Assembly (NCBI GenBank): GCA_916700875.1 | Contig: CAKAKS010000001.1 | Location: 11,471,741 to 11,535,740 of the forward strand | DNA length: 64,000 bases | DNA from: Sebastes aleutianus | Lineage: Eukaryota; Chordata; Actinopteri; Perciformes; Sebastidae | Reading direction: 5' to 3' | Shown here: positions 14,101 to 27,368 of the stretch, piece by piece | Numbering within the stretch: the first letter of the stretch is position 1 | How the letters are laid out: each line of letters opens with the position of its first letter | Translations under genes and position numbers: made by a program | Notes under the pieces: model-generated | The model's database searches: none | Seen by the model: the letters and a program-made list of their open reading frames with translations, nothing else | What the model was told of the DNA's origin: nothing

Positions 14101-14662
14101 GGTAAAAACACGGGAAGAAACATTTCTTGTTAAACAAACAGATTAACTGGAGAAGATATGTAACAGTAGCGGGGTTACACCTGCACACATCCATGTAAGT
14201 ATAGAGATCTTACCGTTTCTAGATTGCATTTGTTTTTTTATAAACTAATGTGTTATAAACAGTTGAATCTTTTCACTGCAGGAAACCAAAAAGTAACCTT
14301 TGGTGGTGTTGGCCAAGTTGTTAAAAAATAGTTACTGCATGTTCTGCTGCAGGAGTCACTATGATCAAACTCAATTACACAATTTTTAAAAAAATGTATC
14401 TCAACTTACTCTGATGAATTCCTGTACAATATTTGTAGAGAGAATTATGCCAGACAAAATCATAATACAATCTGCAAGCGTGTTTCGCAAGCCAAAAAAT
14501 GCCTCGTATAAACCCAGACAGAACCGAAAATAACAAAACAACACTTTGGAGGAAAAATATATTGTCACTGTCCCGTCTTCATCAGCTGTCTTGACCATCC
14601 TTGCACTGCTCAAATTCACACAACATGGGACTCTTGATTTATCTCAGTTTACAGTAGAGATA
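11139..14662. other. Intergenic AT-rich sequence
   Basis: Mostly low-GC sequence with short A runs. Apart from the weak candidate exon at 11919-12036 I see no gene, transposon ends or microsatellite. Confidence 0.4.
11919..12036 (-). other. Weak candidate exon downstream of npm1
   Basis: On the minus strand an open stretch encodes about 39 residues (VAHQQQLTCILETMKETI, then HFEKWTTSTAHPAMRGTN). It follows a pyrimidine-rich stretch ending AAAAGAG and is followed by AAT|GTGAGT. The other two frames carry stops. I do not recognise the peptide. In human the next gene on this side is FGF18, and this does not resemble it. Chance is quite possible, given the short length. Confidence 0.2.
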
Positions 14663-16108
14663 TTTAAAGGCACATTCTGCAATATCTCCTATTGCATTGT
14701 TGACTTAACAAGGACACACAGTGTCAGGGATGCGAAGCACCTGAAACCAGGCTAAGCCAACAGAATCAAATTGCAGAGCATGCGTCGACTAATACGTGAA
14801 GAAAGTAGGATGTAGGCATGCCAATCTCACCTTCTACAGGCAAGGAAAGGAATAGCGTCTGTAATCTGACAGTACACCTCCTGCAGTTGCTTTCACTTTT
14901 ATAGCTGCTGTTTGAGGATTTATATTTGAATACTTCGGTCTTTGGCGACTGCTTGTTAGTTGAAAAAAGGAGTAGGACCATAGACTGTATAGAAGTAGTT
15001 GACGTAGTGACCGTGACATCACCTGTTGGTTTGTGGACGACGGTTTTGAAGCCTCGAGTTTGGCATTTTGTCCGTCGCCATCTTGTTTTTTTGCAACCAG
15101 AAGTGACACGAGAGGGTGGAGCTAAGTACAACTAAACAATGATTGAGACATTTTTAGGTGACCAAAAAAGTTATAATTAACTTTCATGAACTGAAAACAC
15201 AATGTGAAAGGGTTAAAGTTGTAAGATGAAAACACGGACAACTCCCAGACTGGACAACGCCGTGGTAGTGACCTGTCAATCACAAAGTAGCCACGCCCTA
15301 AAGCATCCCCTGCTTTATGGTCTATTTGACTCTAAATGGGACCATAATTTACTAAATGAACATCATGCTGTATTGAAGAAGACTTGAAACTAGCGATTGA
15401 GACCATAAACTCTAGCTTACAATGTTTACTGAGGTAATAAATCAAGTGAGAAGTACGTTCATTTTCTCATAGACTTCTATACAATCAGACTTATTTTTGC
15501 AACCAGAGGAGTCGCCCCCTGCTGGCGATCAGACAGAATGCAAGTTTAAGGCACTTCCGCATTGGCTTCACTTCTCAGAACCGGAGGTTGCCGCTCGGGT
15601 AAGACAGAAGGGCCATGTACAAATATTAGCAATGACTAACTTGAATAGGTTCTGATCTGGTCCGTCTCTGGCTCTGAATACTTGAATTATGTTGTTGCCA
15701 ATTTACATATCTGTTATTTATTACAGCTATAAAAAGCTGCAGGTGCAACATTTATTGCCTGCAGGTGGCGCAAGTGTTAAAATTGCAGCAGCTATTTCTT
15801 TCCTGAAGGGAAGCAACATAGACATCTGCAGGTCCTAATTGGTGGTGCTGTTACTTTCCTTCCCTATAGGTGGTGCAGATTGGCATGCGATGAAGGGGAC
15901 AGCTTCCCCTTGTGGAAAACCTGCTAAACGTGAATGAGTGAGTTGGTGAGTGAATTACAAAACTAGCTCCAGGAGGTGCTTCGCATCTTAAAAAAAAAAT
16001 GACGACACCTGAATCATTAACGGCTTCACCCATTTGTCAGCCATAGTCATAGTTAGCGATGATGACATAATAAGGCCAAGTAGGAAATCTCGCTGACTGT
16101 GCCTTTAA
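14663..16108. mobile_element. Composite transposon block downstream of npm1
   Basis: Bounded by TTAAAGGCACATTCTGCAAT and GCTGACTGTGCCTTTAA. Inside, two stretches (about 14970-15120 and 15470-15600) repeat in opposite orientation: CATAGACTGTATAGAAGTAG against CATAGACTTCTATACAATC, both with TTTTTGCAACCAGA. It looks like one element nested in another. It lies 41 bp beyond the npm1 stop codon, so the npm1 3' UTR probably runs into it. Confidence 0.5.
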
Positions 16109-16148
16109 ATGTCTTGCAGGATGCAGATGTTTCAAAGTAAAAGGTTGG

Positions 16149-16202
16149 TTACTTCTTCTCAATCTTCAGTGTTTGTACAAAACTCCAAAGGTCCTTGACC
16201 AC
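16149..16202 (-). CDS. npm1: npm1 coding exon 11 (stop codon)
   Basis: Residues 281-297 and TAA: VVKDLWSFVQTLKIEKK. This is the last helix of the C-terminal nucleolar-targeting bundle. Human NPM1 ends DLWQWRKSL with two tryptophans; here W286 is kept and the second aromatic position is F288, with about five extra residues at the end. Confidence 0.95.
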   Translation of the reverse strand: MVKDLWSFVQTLKIEKK

Positions 16203-19200
16203 CTGAGGAAGGTACGGTGAGAGAAGAGGGAGGGATAACAGAATAGAAGAAAAGAAAGAGACAGAAATTATGAATCTTCCAAATGAAGTGCTATACAGCA
16301 TTAGACATATGACTCACTTTTACTCCAACATGCTTTTGTGCGTCCCGCCTGCTGTGGGAACGCTGAGTTTAGATGGGGCTGTTGGGGAACGACGAGGGGT
16401 TGGGTGGGGGCAACAGTACATACCAGAGTATATGACTAGGTGCTCCAGGTCTGACAGATCTCAGCCTTGGCTGATGAAACCAAAGCACTTCCACAGATGT
16501 TTCTACACACTGGGATCAACAAGCTCCCCCCCGACCCAACTCCACCCCCACTCTTTTCCTTGTCCACCCAGCCCTCGTGCCGGTCTAAAGAGCTTTCACC
16601 TGCTCTCATAACTGTACAGTTAACATTTTAACACGGCAATGCAATCACAAATGAATGTTCAAATAGTCCTTTTCAAGTGGCCGCCTTCTTACAGATGCTA
16701 TGATACAGAAAACACGGCTTTACTATCCGACACACTGCCTAGAATCATTTAGTCTGAGGTGATAATTTGAAGGGTTTTGGGTGATTAAAGCTGCAGTTGG
16801 TAACTTTCAGCAAATATGAAAAAGTTATTTTTATAAAACTGTCACTATATCCTGACAGTAGTACATGAGACAGATAATAAAAAAAAACATGTTCCTCTGT
16901 GTCCTCCTGTGCTCCTAATGGTATTGCAAGATTTCACTGCACAGCCAATCAGAGCCGTCTCTAACGCAGCTGCAAATCACTGCTCGCGAAACTCGCGAAC
17001 TTTTATCGAAGTGTGAAACTAGGCAGCAGTGATCAAATATGAATCAATATTCTGTTACTGTAATGCCTATTTCTCGCCTCAAATGTTTTCAGAAATATAT
17101 TTTAGTGTACCGTTTAGCTGTAAAATCAGAAAGTTGAAAGCCATGTTGACAACAGTCCAGGCAAAAACAAGCACCGCTCACCCACCGGAGCAAACTTCCT
17201 CATTTTACAGCTAAACAGTACACTACAAGATGTTTCTGAAAAACATTTTAGGTGAGAAATAGGCATTACAGTAAGAGAATATTGATTCATATTTGATCAG
17301 CGATGCCTAGTTTCACAGTTTGATTGGAGTTTGCGCGTTTCACCAGCAGTGATTGGCAGCTGCGTTAGAGACTGCTCGGCTCCGATTGGTTGTTTTCCTT
17401 TGGGCACATTGAAATCTTGCAAATGTTATAAGGAGCACTAGGAAGACACACAGGAGCATGATTTTTTTTCACAAATGATCTGTTTCATGTACTTCTATCA
17501 GGATATAATGACAGTTTTATTAAAAATAACTTTTGTATCATATTTGCTCAAAGTTACCGACTGCAGCTTTAATGCATGCTCTGCTAAAACAATGTGCAGG
17601 GGCTGTTGTTTCTCTTCTGAAATGACAAGCAGCATTAGAAAAGATTTAAGTGCTGCATTTAGAAAAAGCCTCTTTTGGGTTGGTCAAAGGCCTTGAATGT
17701 GATAGAGACTGGTACCATCCACATACCACCAGTCCCTTCATTAAGGCTACAAAAGACACACACTCCTGTAAATCACTGAGAAAGAGTTTGCCTTGGCAGG
17801 TGTACTCCCATTCCATCTCGAAAGAGCCCGCTTACACAAAATGAATATAATTCAAAGGGAACACGCTGTGCTGGAGAGACTTTTGAGGCATAATGGACAG
17901 AGTGTGTGGTATGAGGACAGTGTGAGGAACAATAATGCATTCCTGGATATCTATCAAGGCAAAAAGCTCTTAAAGCTTGAAATGAAGGTTGATGTAAATG
18001 TATCTGTGGCTACAAACCAGACAACTCCCCAAGTGTTTATGGGACTACATGCATAGATCATAAAAGCAAAAAAAAGCTGGAAATTAATATAAATTGCACA
18101 TACAAAATGTAAAAAGAAATCTCAGATGCCTCATAATCAGGGCTCTCAAAAACATGTGCAAACAATATACATAATATATCAAATGACTCATGATCACTTA
18201 CTTTTTTGTCCAAGATTTTGAAAGCACTCTTCACGTAATTCTCAAACTTCTGCTCGGTCTTCGGTAGTGGTTTTCCCTGATGAAAAAAAGGGCCATTAAA
18301 TCATCAGCTTAACCGTGCGTCAGACATTCAATTAAGAGAGGTAATTTGCAAAAAACAGGATGACAGCCTTACCTCCTTTGCTGCCGTTGACAACTTGCTC
18401 TTAATCTCAGTCAGAGAGGGAGATTTAGACGGGCCGGCCTGGGGTTTGTCTTTTCCTGGGGCAGGTGTCTTGAAAGATATATCAACTAGATAAGAAACAC
18501 TGATTGATATGTCAAATAGAGAGAGATTTATAGAGTTGAAGATAACTTCATATCAGGCTACAATATTTCTTCTTTTACTCAGGTTCAGCTTGCTATTGCT
18601 GTGTATTTTCCTGTGTTCTTGTTTGAACTCAACAGAAAATGTCTAACTTGTTGCTGATGAATCCATTTGCTGACCAACAAGCCAGTCTGGACTACAGCCC
18701 TACCATGACCCATTTAGTCTGGGTCTGTGTTTACAGGCTTGGCGTGGGCAACCAGCTGGATGAAGATAAAAGCACTAGAAAGGACAACAAATTCTAACCT
18801 AATTACACCATCTTTCTTTTTTTTTTTACAAATACATCAGGTACAAATTATGGTTTTATTGTTCGCAAGCAGGAGAGGGCAAGCCCTGACTCTCCAATGA
18901 GTAATAGAGATGGTTTGTCGAACATGTTTTTCCCCTTGATGTAGGAAAAAAAGGGTAAAGTGCAACTCATGATGTGCTTGTTTTTCAATTAAAGTTACGC
19001 TGACATCAAATTAATGACTTCCACAAGAAAAAGATTACACTATGGATGGTCAAGACTAAAATAATACTTTCACAAGCAAACCTCCTTTATCATTTTAGGG
19101 TGACATTATAGGTGCTATCTGAACACATGAAGAGCAGCAAGAGCACTGAACTTAGCGAGGCCCACAGGTGTGTTCAGACCCGGGCAGTCGATGCCCCAGA

Positions 19201-22200
19201 GGTCCTCAATTAGGAAGAAGTGTCTGAATGTGACACGACAACAACACACACTACACACGCCATACGCCGTGACTGCATGTTACACAAGCCACAGAGCTTG
19301 TCCCTACATGTAAAGCCAGTGTTGGAATCCAGTGAAATTGCAGGGTTTCATTGATAGCCAGAGACGCATTTGAAAGAAGAGAGGAGCCATGTATGAAGTA
19401 ACTCAAAAAAACAGCAAAACCTCATGAGTCAGTAATTGGTTTTCAGTGATTGTCTCTATGTCAGAACACTATATCATTCTACACTGCAGTTATGTAGCTC
19501 AGTGGGTGGAGAATGGCACAGATCATTTCAGGGTAAAGGTCTCTGTTCCGACTGGAAACAGCATGCATTGTAAATAGGTTTGGATATCTTTTTTTTGTAC
19601 AAGATTTCAGCAATTTGTATCCTCATTTCAACTTACTGGTTCCAAATACTGTCATTTTATTATTTGAGTCAGAATTTAAAGGTGCTAAATGCAACATTTG
19701 GAGTATTCATATTGCCTCCGCAGCTAACGGTGCTAACAGTGAAGACAACGGCAACAGAGCTGACAGTGTTAACCAGGGGGAACCGGAGGGTGGGCGCTAC
19801 GCTTCCGTTTGTCGGGACGGCATTATCAGCTGGAACCGCTGCATAAGTGCAGTGCGCGAATATGCACTAAAAGGCACATGCGGCCGGCCTGGTTGTGTCA
19901 ACAAAGCACGGAGAAGCTCGGATTACAACACGCACAGAGGCAGAGCGACTTCATTCTCTGCTCAGGTAGACATTACTCTTCTATATCTTTACATTGCAAA
20001 TAGTTGTTTGCGCTCGATTATTGTATAGAGCATCTTTAACCAAAATATATTGAAATCAAAAACTGTGTTTATCTTCAGCAGATTTAATTTTAGGCTGCCA
20101 TAAAACGCTGCTTTGCCATAAATGTAAGATGTAGGCGGAAGTGCAGTAGGTAAAAAATGTTGCGGTCAGGAACAGATAAGTGAAATCGAAAAGCAGGTTT
20201 CTTAACAATCTCCCACTTGAACTGGTTGTTTGAATAAAAGCGATCAACAAATGTCTTGTGTTACAACTTCAAATACTATACTTCAAACACCTTTAGCAAC
20301 TTCAGGATTTGAAAACCAACCGGTTAAAGACTTGAAATGTTTAAAAACAGGTGGAATGATCTGGAGGAAATAAAAATCTGTCTCTCTTTGGAAAATGCAG
20401 TCATCTGTCCCTGTCCCCAAAAGATCTGCATTTTATAGCAGAGATCAAAAGGTATAAAATGAAGAAAACCTTGACGCACACATACCACACTACAAAAAGA
20501 AAAGAGCACATATGCTGCTGGCTCCCGGCCAGACAAATGTACTACGTATTTTTTATTTATGGGAAGCTCTCTACTTCCAAGGGACAGCTGTGGACCCGAA
20601 ACAGCTGATAAACACACAACGCCAGCGAGCTTTTTCATCTGGACCAGACACTGATTACAGATGCCACGAGACATGGAAGTTAATCACAAGCACACTATCA
20701 TTTGATGCAGTGTCTTGTCTTCAATCCAGTGCAAACACATGGTGTGACAACTTTGCTCATCAGGTCTGTCCAGAGCTGGTAGTTGTCATTTAGTTGGAAT
20801 GAGAGCTCTGGGGGCCCTCGTCTGGGGAAAACGTCAGGTCACTGGGAACTGACTTTAATCCTATGATCCTTGTACATAAAGGAGTTCTTTGGACATGTTT
20901 CATGCACAGCAGGTCCAGTCGGTCGAGTCATAGTTAGAAGCCAATGTCCTTACACTCACGGGAAAAGTAAATAAGCACTAACAAGAAAGGCACCTGCTCT
21001 AACACATGTCAATCAGTCGCTAAAACAATGACTCACACCCTTTTGGGATAAGTCTGAGTGAAGCGGTACACGCTTTACGACTGTGACGTGTGCTTGAAGG
21101 CATCAGCTTCTCCAAACCCATCAATCAGAAGACACCAGCTGCAAGATAAAGTTACTTCGGTTCAGCACGACTCGAGTTAGCTGGTTCTCATGTCGAGCCT
21201 GTTACACAACAAGGTGCAGCCTCCTGCTGGGCTGCGAGAGGTGAGAACTGCGGCGCTGGCAGCAGATCTGACAAGCCAATCTAATGACCAGTCACCTGCG
21301 TTTAGTAAAGAAAAAACAGACATACACGCCCGCTTCCTCGCTCCTCAGGGGCATCTGGAAGCGCAAGCTGCACCAGACATCAAACGCCAGTAATGAGAGC
21401 AATTGGGAGAAGGTGTGTCCAGGAAGTGAGGGGTGTGAAGAGGTTGTAGAGAGGGAACAGTTGTTGTGTAGAAGTGGAGAGAGGGGATGGGGGCAGTTGG
21501 AGCTCCACGGGCCAGAAAGTTAAACTGGCGGGATGGTTTTCGGCGGTTCAGCTGCCCATCGGCTAATCCCCCAGAGCATTTCAAGAGCCACTGTGTTATG
21601 TCTGGACAACGGCCACTACAGAATTAGCTGCACCCTCCCACACACCAAGAACCTTGGCCCTGGGGGGAATCGCTTCATCACCTCAGAAATTCATCAATCC
21701 AGAGGCTCGGTTGTTAACATGATGAAAATTACAGAGCTTTCTATCAAGAAGTCAAGACAAGAAATGACAACTTTCTAAATTGTGGTGGGTGTGTGAGATG
21801 TTGAGCCAGCATTTGCATGCCAACACATAATGCCTCGGGTTTCTGTCCAAGTCATTTTTATCACAGTAACACGCCTTGTGAAATTTGTAAACTTGCAGAG
21901 AGGAGCTTGCCAATTTGTATTCCCTCATGTGTACGTGTGCTACAGGGAGTTGGGGGGCATCAAAGGTGGCTGCAACTCAAGACGGCTGGGGTCAGGCCAA
22001 GGGGTCGCGGGTTTAAACCTTGCCCCAGGAAACCCGTTTAGAGGTCAGGTGTGTTTGCTTAAAGAGAGGCAGAGTTCAAGCTGTGGGTTTTGAGAGGCGG
22101 CTGTCCAAGACATTCCATCCAAGAAATTAACTATCAGGTTGAGCTAATTGCAATGTGCATTTATCACATTCCTTGGCTGTGGAATGGGACGGCTCTCCAA

Positions 22201-25200
22201 GTTTTTGTTTTTTTTCTCCTTTTTAGGCATGTTTTAATTGTAAAAGCCAATAAATGCAAACAATTACCTGAAGAGACACTTGTGTCTTCTCAGGCTCAAG
22301 CTTGAACAGAAATAATCGAACACAAAAAGAAGTTGTTTGCAGAGGGATTTTTAAAAATTATTTTTTAAGTGCACTACATTGTGTAATGCATTTAGCTTGC
22401 AGGTCTTATCATGTTTCCACTTCAGACATACTGTAAGAAGTGGGTGATCCATGGCTGTTTGCAAAGAAGCAAAAGGTTTTACATTTGTTGCTCTTCACTG
22501 CTTTATTCTTACGTTAGGTATATCAATCTATAAGAGTTGCTTCTCAATGACGCAGTAGATAAATGCATATCTCTCTGTCTGTTCTTCTTTAAAACTCTCA
22601 TTTTCATTCTCCACCATTCTTTTATATACTTCTGAAAGTGACATGATGTATTTCATTAGGAATAGAGTTGCTGGGTTTGACTATATTCTGGCGTAACTGC
22701 AGACCTAATTAATCAGTCGGGTAATGTCCTGGACTACTGCACAAATCTAGCTATATTATTATTATTATTAATAATATACAGGCCTAGGATGGGGGGTAAG
22801 AGGGGCATTATATAGGGAGGGGTGCAATACAGATGCAATATAGATAACAGTTTTGAGATATCTGTCATTGGTATTCTGACCGGCTAGAAAAACATCACAT
22901 TATTTTGTTTAAAACTGAAAAATAAGGCAACAACAACAACAATGAAACGGGTCCGGGTCCGTCTTCATTGCACCTGTAAACCTGTGTTGCCCGTCCAATA
23001 AACAGAAAAATCTGGCTCTTAGCTGACCCTAATAGCTGACCCCTGTTCTACAGTATCGGTCAACAAACTAATTATAAAAACCACAAGCCAACCACAAGTA
23101 AACAAAGCTGAGCAGGTGATGCAGCCTTTCCTACCTTAATCTGTGGTTTGGCTGCTGATCCTGATGGTTTTCCTGCAGGGCCGTTTTGTTTCACTGGAGT
23201 CTTGTTGGGCTTCTTTGCTGAAATCTCTGGGCTCTGAGAAAGCAAAGAAACACAAACAACATTTATAAATAAGACATTCGCAAGTATGACATCCCTACGT
23301 TTTAGGAAACAGCTCAAAACACCAGTCTGCTTTACTGAAATGCTCATAAAACATGTAGATAAATATGTATATGTAAAAAAGGGATAAGAAGAAAACAAGC
23401 AGAACTCTGTCTTTGTATTAAAAGCATCACAGTAAATCAGTGTAAACAAAACCAAACGTGAGATGACAGCAGGGGGGCACCATACTGAGGTTAAAAGCAG
23501 CTGCACATTTAACCAACACTTCATGAAAAAGTGCCATGACTAACTTTGAAGTAACTGAATTACACTACTACAAAGGTGGAACACTTTAGATCGCTGGCTA
23601 ATTACCATATTTAACGGCCCCCCTATATATAGTATATATATATCCCTGTTGGTTAGTTTCAAACTGTGGTTCCTTTTTTATGAACGTGTGACTTTCAGAC
23701 ATTTCCTCCTGACATATTATGTTGAAAATTAAAATAACTTTGCCTCTTTGGGGCTCTGGTAGTTGTGCCATGTTGTTTTGAAAACTCCCATATCAAAGCT
23801 ATAATTGCCAAGCCTCTTTTATAGCTGACAAATTATAATTGGCATGTAACATAATGTGAACCACATTTTGTAGAAGTGTGCAATTGTGGTTAATTTTCTT
23901 CAGGCTTCTTCCATGAGGTGTTCATGCTATTTTCATTCACCCCTGTAAAGTTGTAATAGTATGATTTCTGCATGTGTAAACTATTGTTGAAAGCATTTTA
24001 ACCCATGAAGACAAAAGTGTACATTATTCTACAACAACAAAAACAAGAAGCATAACAGCATAATGTCATTCTAAAAGCTAAAGGAGTAGTGGCAGTCATA
24101 ATGTTAAAGGTGCAATGTGTAAGAATGAGCCACATGCTCCAAACAAATAGGGGGCGGCATTTCAACTCTACTACTGGGTCCATACAATCTAAATTTACAG
24201 ACGCTCAAAATAACTCTGCTATTTTATAATCTTAAAATCCAGTTGGGAGTCAGGGCAGTCCTCCAGGGATCAGACCCCCGGTGCTCAGGTTTGCACTGGC
24301 TGAATTCGAGCTAACTGCTAACTGAACATACATCTCCTGGAGCTGCCGTGCACTTAACTCCCAACAAAGCAGCCTCCCGGCGGCGGGAACGATGGGGCGA
24401 GGATGCGTGTCATTTTCTTGTTTCTGTTTGGATTTAATCCAATAAACAAACTATCAAAACGCACACGGACCATGGATGTATTATTGACAAGCCCTCAGTG
24501 CAGCTCTGCTTCTTTGTCTTCTCATGTTGGACTGAGGGCACACTGGACGCTACAGTGACTCACTATCGCCTCTCGAGGAACAAGTGGTATTACAGGACGG
24601 GACGGGTCGGGGCTAGCTGGTTAGCGTGCTCATTTCAGAAGATATCTCTGCAGCACAATACATAGACGTCTTTGACATAACTTCAACACTGTAACCTCTT
24701 CATTCTGTTGATAATGTTAGTTCATTTTTTTTAATGTTTTAAACTAAAATTCTGGCCAGATCTTACACATTGCACCTTTAAGAATTAATAGCTTATTCTG
24801 ATTAAGTATCTCAGTAAAAACATTTATGTACTAAAAGCATAACTGCAACCAAATCAGATTTGATATGTAATAAAACTGAAATCATCTCCAAGCAATATAT
24901 GAAATGACTAAAGGAAGCACAAGACACACTTAGTAATTTGTCACTGATCAGTAACTTATTACCCCACATAACTTGTCATTGTTTTTCTCCACACTGGAGG
25001 CCGTCCTGTCAGGTTTCCATTGCTCTCAGTCACCTGCGTAATTACCTTGTAATAGCCGAGGCAAGTACCTGCGTTTCCTGAGCACCAACCCTTTCCTAGG
25101 AATGAGCTAGAAGTGTAATTGCCAGTGTTGACATAACTGCTACAAGGCAATTACACATGTTATTTCCTAGAGCAGTGCCTGGTAATAGAAGATGCTGTAA

Positions 25201-27316
25201 GGCTGTTACAGTGTGGTTGCAAAGCTTTTTTTTTCAAATTAAAGGGATATTAATACACAAAGTATTGTGTGGAATATTGTGCTTTCTTTAAATCCTTCAT
25301 AGATGCGTTTCAGTGCGTGTGATTGGTATTTTGAACTCAGAATGACCCAGAGTTTTAGATAAGATGATTTCCTTGGGTTTTAGCCTCTCTCCTTTCTGTG
25401 TGTATTATAATAGTCTTTCACCACTTTGGTTTGGTTTTGGTCTTTGCTTGTGCCACAAAGTGAAGTACATCACTATAAGACTTGAAAGTGTAGACAATTT
25501 TCTACGTGACAAGATAAGAACAGAGTTGTCATAAGTGGAAAGCCACAAAGTTAAGACACCTGTCTCTGTCGTAGCAAGCTTTTTTGAATCCTTTAACACA
25601 TAACCACATTGAAACAATTAGCAAATAAACTATGTTTTTTCTCATTATCCCACTTAGTGTCTTTATCTTATTCTCTGTTAAGACTAACTGGAAGTCAGCT
25701 ACATGACTGTTTGCGGTCTCCATGAATGCCGTACTCAAGGTGTAGCAGTCTCGAGGCTTGTGTTGGAGCAGTCTGAGATGTTCAGAACCGCAAACTATGA
25801 TGTTTTTGACAGTTTTCAACCGAACAAAGGAGTCTTCTCAAATACAAGTTAACTCAGCTATCTATTTCTCTAAACATTGATTGTGTTGTGTTCTCAACGC
25901 CAACACTGGCACTGCACAGCGGCTCTGTTGCCAAAATTATGATAATTGTCTCAATTAAGGACGTAAGATTTACTTGTCATGGCAATGCTGTCAAATCTAA
26001 ATACAAGACACACATAGGCCACATGCCTCAGGCTCTTAATGCTGCAACAAACATCCAGTGTGGTCCAACCCAGGACTGAAAATTATGCAACTCCATAAAC
26101 GTGTATGCTCTTCACAAAGGGCAGAAAACATCAACACTATGTGACCAAAAAATCAACATAGGCACACTTTCTGCTACGTGTAGTTAAACCTCAAATTGAA
26201 CCACGATCAGGGCTTGAAAATTCACTCTAATACTGTAATAATGTTGTTTAACCCAAGGAGCCAAACCAGAACTTTTGACAGTCTAAAATAGAGTCTAAAA
26301 TAAGCAATGTTTCCAGATTTCTATGGCTGTCCTCAGCCAAAGAAATTTGTAGTCCACTAACACTCATACGATTGTGACAACTAATTTTTGAGTTGATTTA
26401 ATCAACAGATCTGTAAAACTGAGTTTCTCCACAAAAGCACCACTTTAAATATTGTGTTTTCCAGAGATGTGCTCATAAGTTTCTTGGAAATAAGTCATTA
26501 ATCATAAAAAAAGCATAAAAAATGACTAATCGACTAAAGAAATCTTAGTCGACTAAGACCAAAACGACAGATTAGTCAACTCCTGTTTGGATCAAATACT
26601 GTATATCTGATCGAAGTACAAGTAAACTAGATAAAGTAGTTGATGCCAACTGTCCGTACGTTTTGGTTGGTACTTAAAACTGTAATGAGGTTTGGTACAA
26701 CAAAAAAAGGGGAGAACAAATTAAATTGACATATTGCTGAATTAGCAGTCAAACAAATAATAATTGTTCCCAGTCCTACTTTCTAGAGTTTTGTGCTTTT
26801 CATTACTAAAGAATGAGAAAGAAAAACTACGGCGCTAAAGAGAAGAAGGGTGAAGAAAAGGATTAAGGTCATGGAGGGGAGGGATACGGGGAGACGGAGG
26901 TGGAGGTATTGGAGGAGAAGACAACAGAATAAATCAACAGGTGACAGAAATGCTCAGCTGTCATCTGACCCTGAGGCGAGGATCGACGCTCACGTCGCAG
27001 GTATGCGCATCTGCCCCGCTTTGATCTTTTGCCTGGCACAGTTTGCACACTTGGATAGCGTGTTTAGAAAAAAAAAAAAAAAAAAAATCACAAACAGACA
27101 CCGACATAAAAATGAGGCAGATACACACATACACCCACACACTTGCAAATGATTGTGGTAACACGCAAAACAAGTGTTCAAAGGCAAAGGCCAGGTGCAA
27201 AGCTGAAATGGCATGAGAGACGATAAAAAGGAGCAATCATATTAACAGTGGGATGACAGAGGGACAAAGATATGCAGGGTTACAGAAAAAAATGGGGGAA
27301 GATGTTTCCCATAACT

Positions 27317-27368
<52 letters not shown>

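Noticed and set aside
1..16148. fgf18, expected by synteny
   Set aside because: I looked for the FGF core (for example GKHIQVLGRRISARGEDG) and did not find it; the gene is probably beyond the window.
19615..20028. 137-codon frame as a possible transposase or domesticated gene
   Set aside because: No DDE, RNase H or zinc-finger pattern; it sits inside a short element with transposon-like ends.
23072..23524. 150-codon minus-strand open frame
   Set aside because: Only 23135-23233 is coding (npm1 exon 8); the rest is intron that happens to be open.
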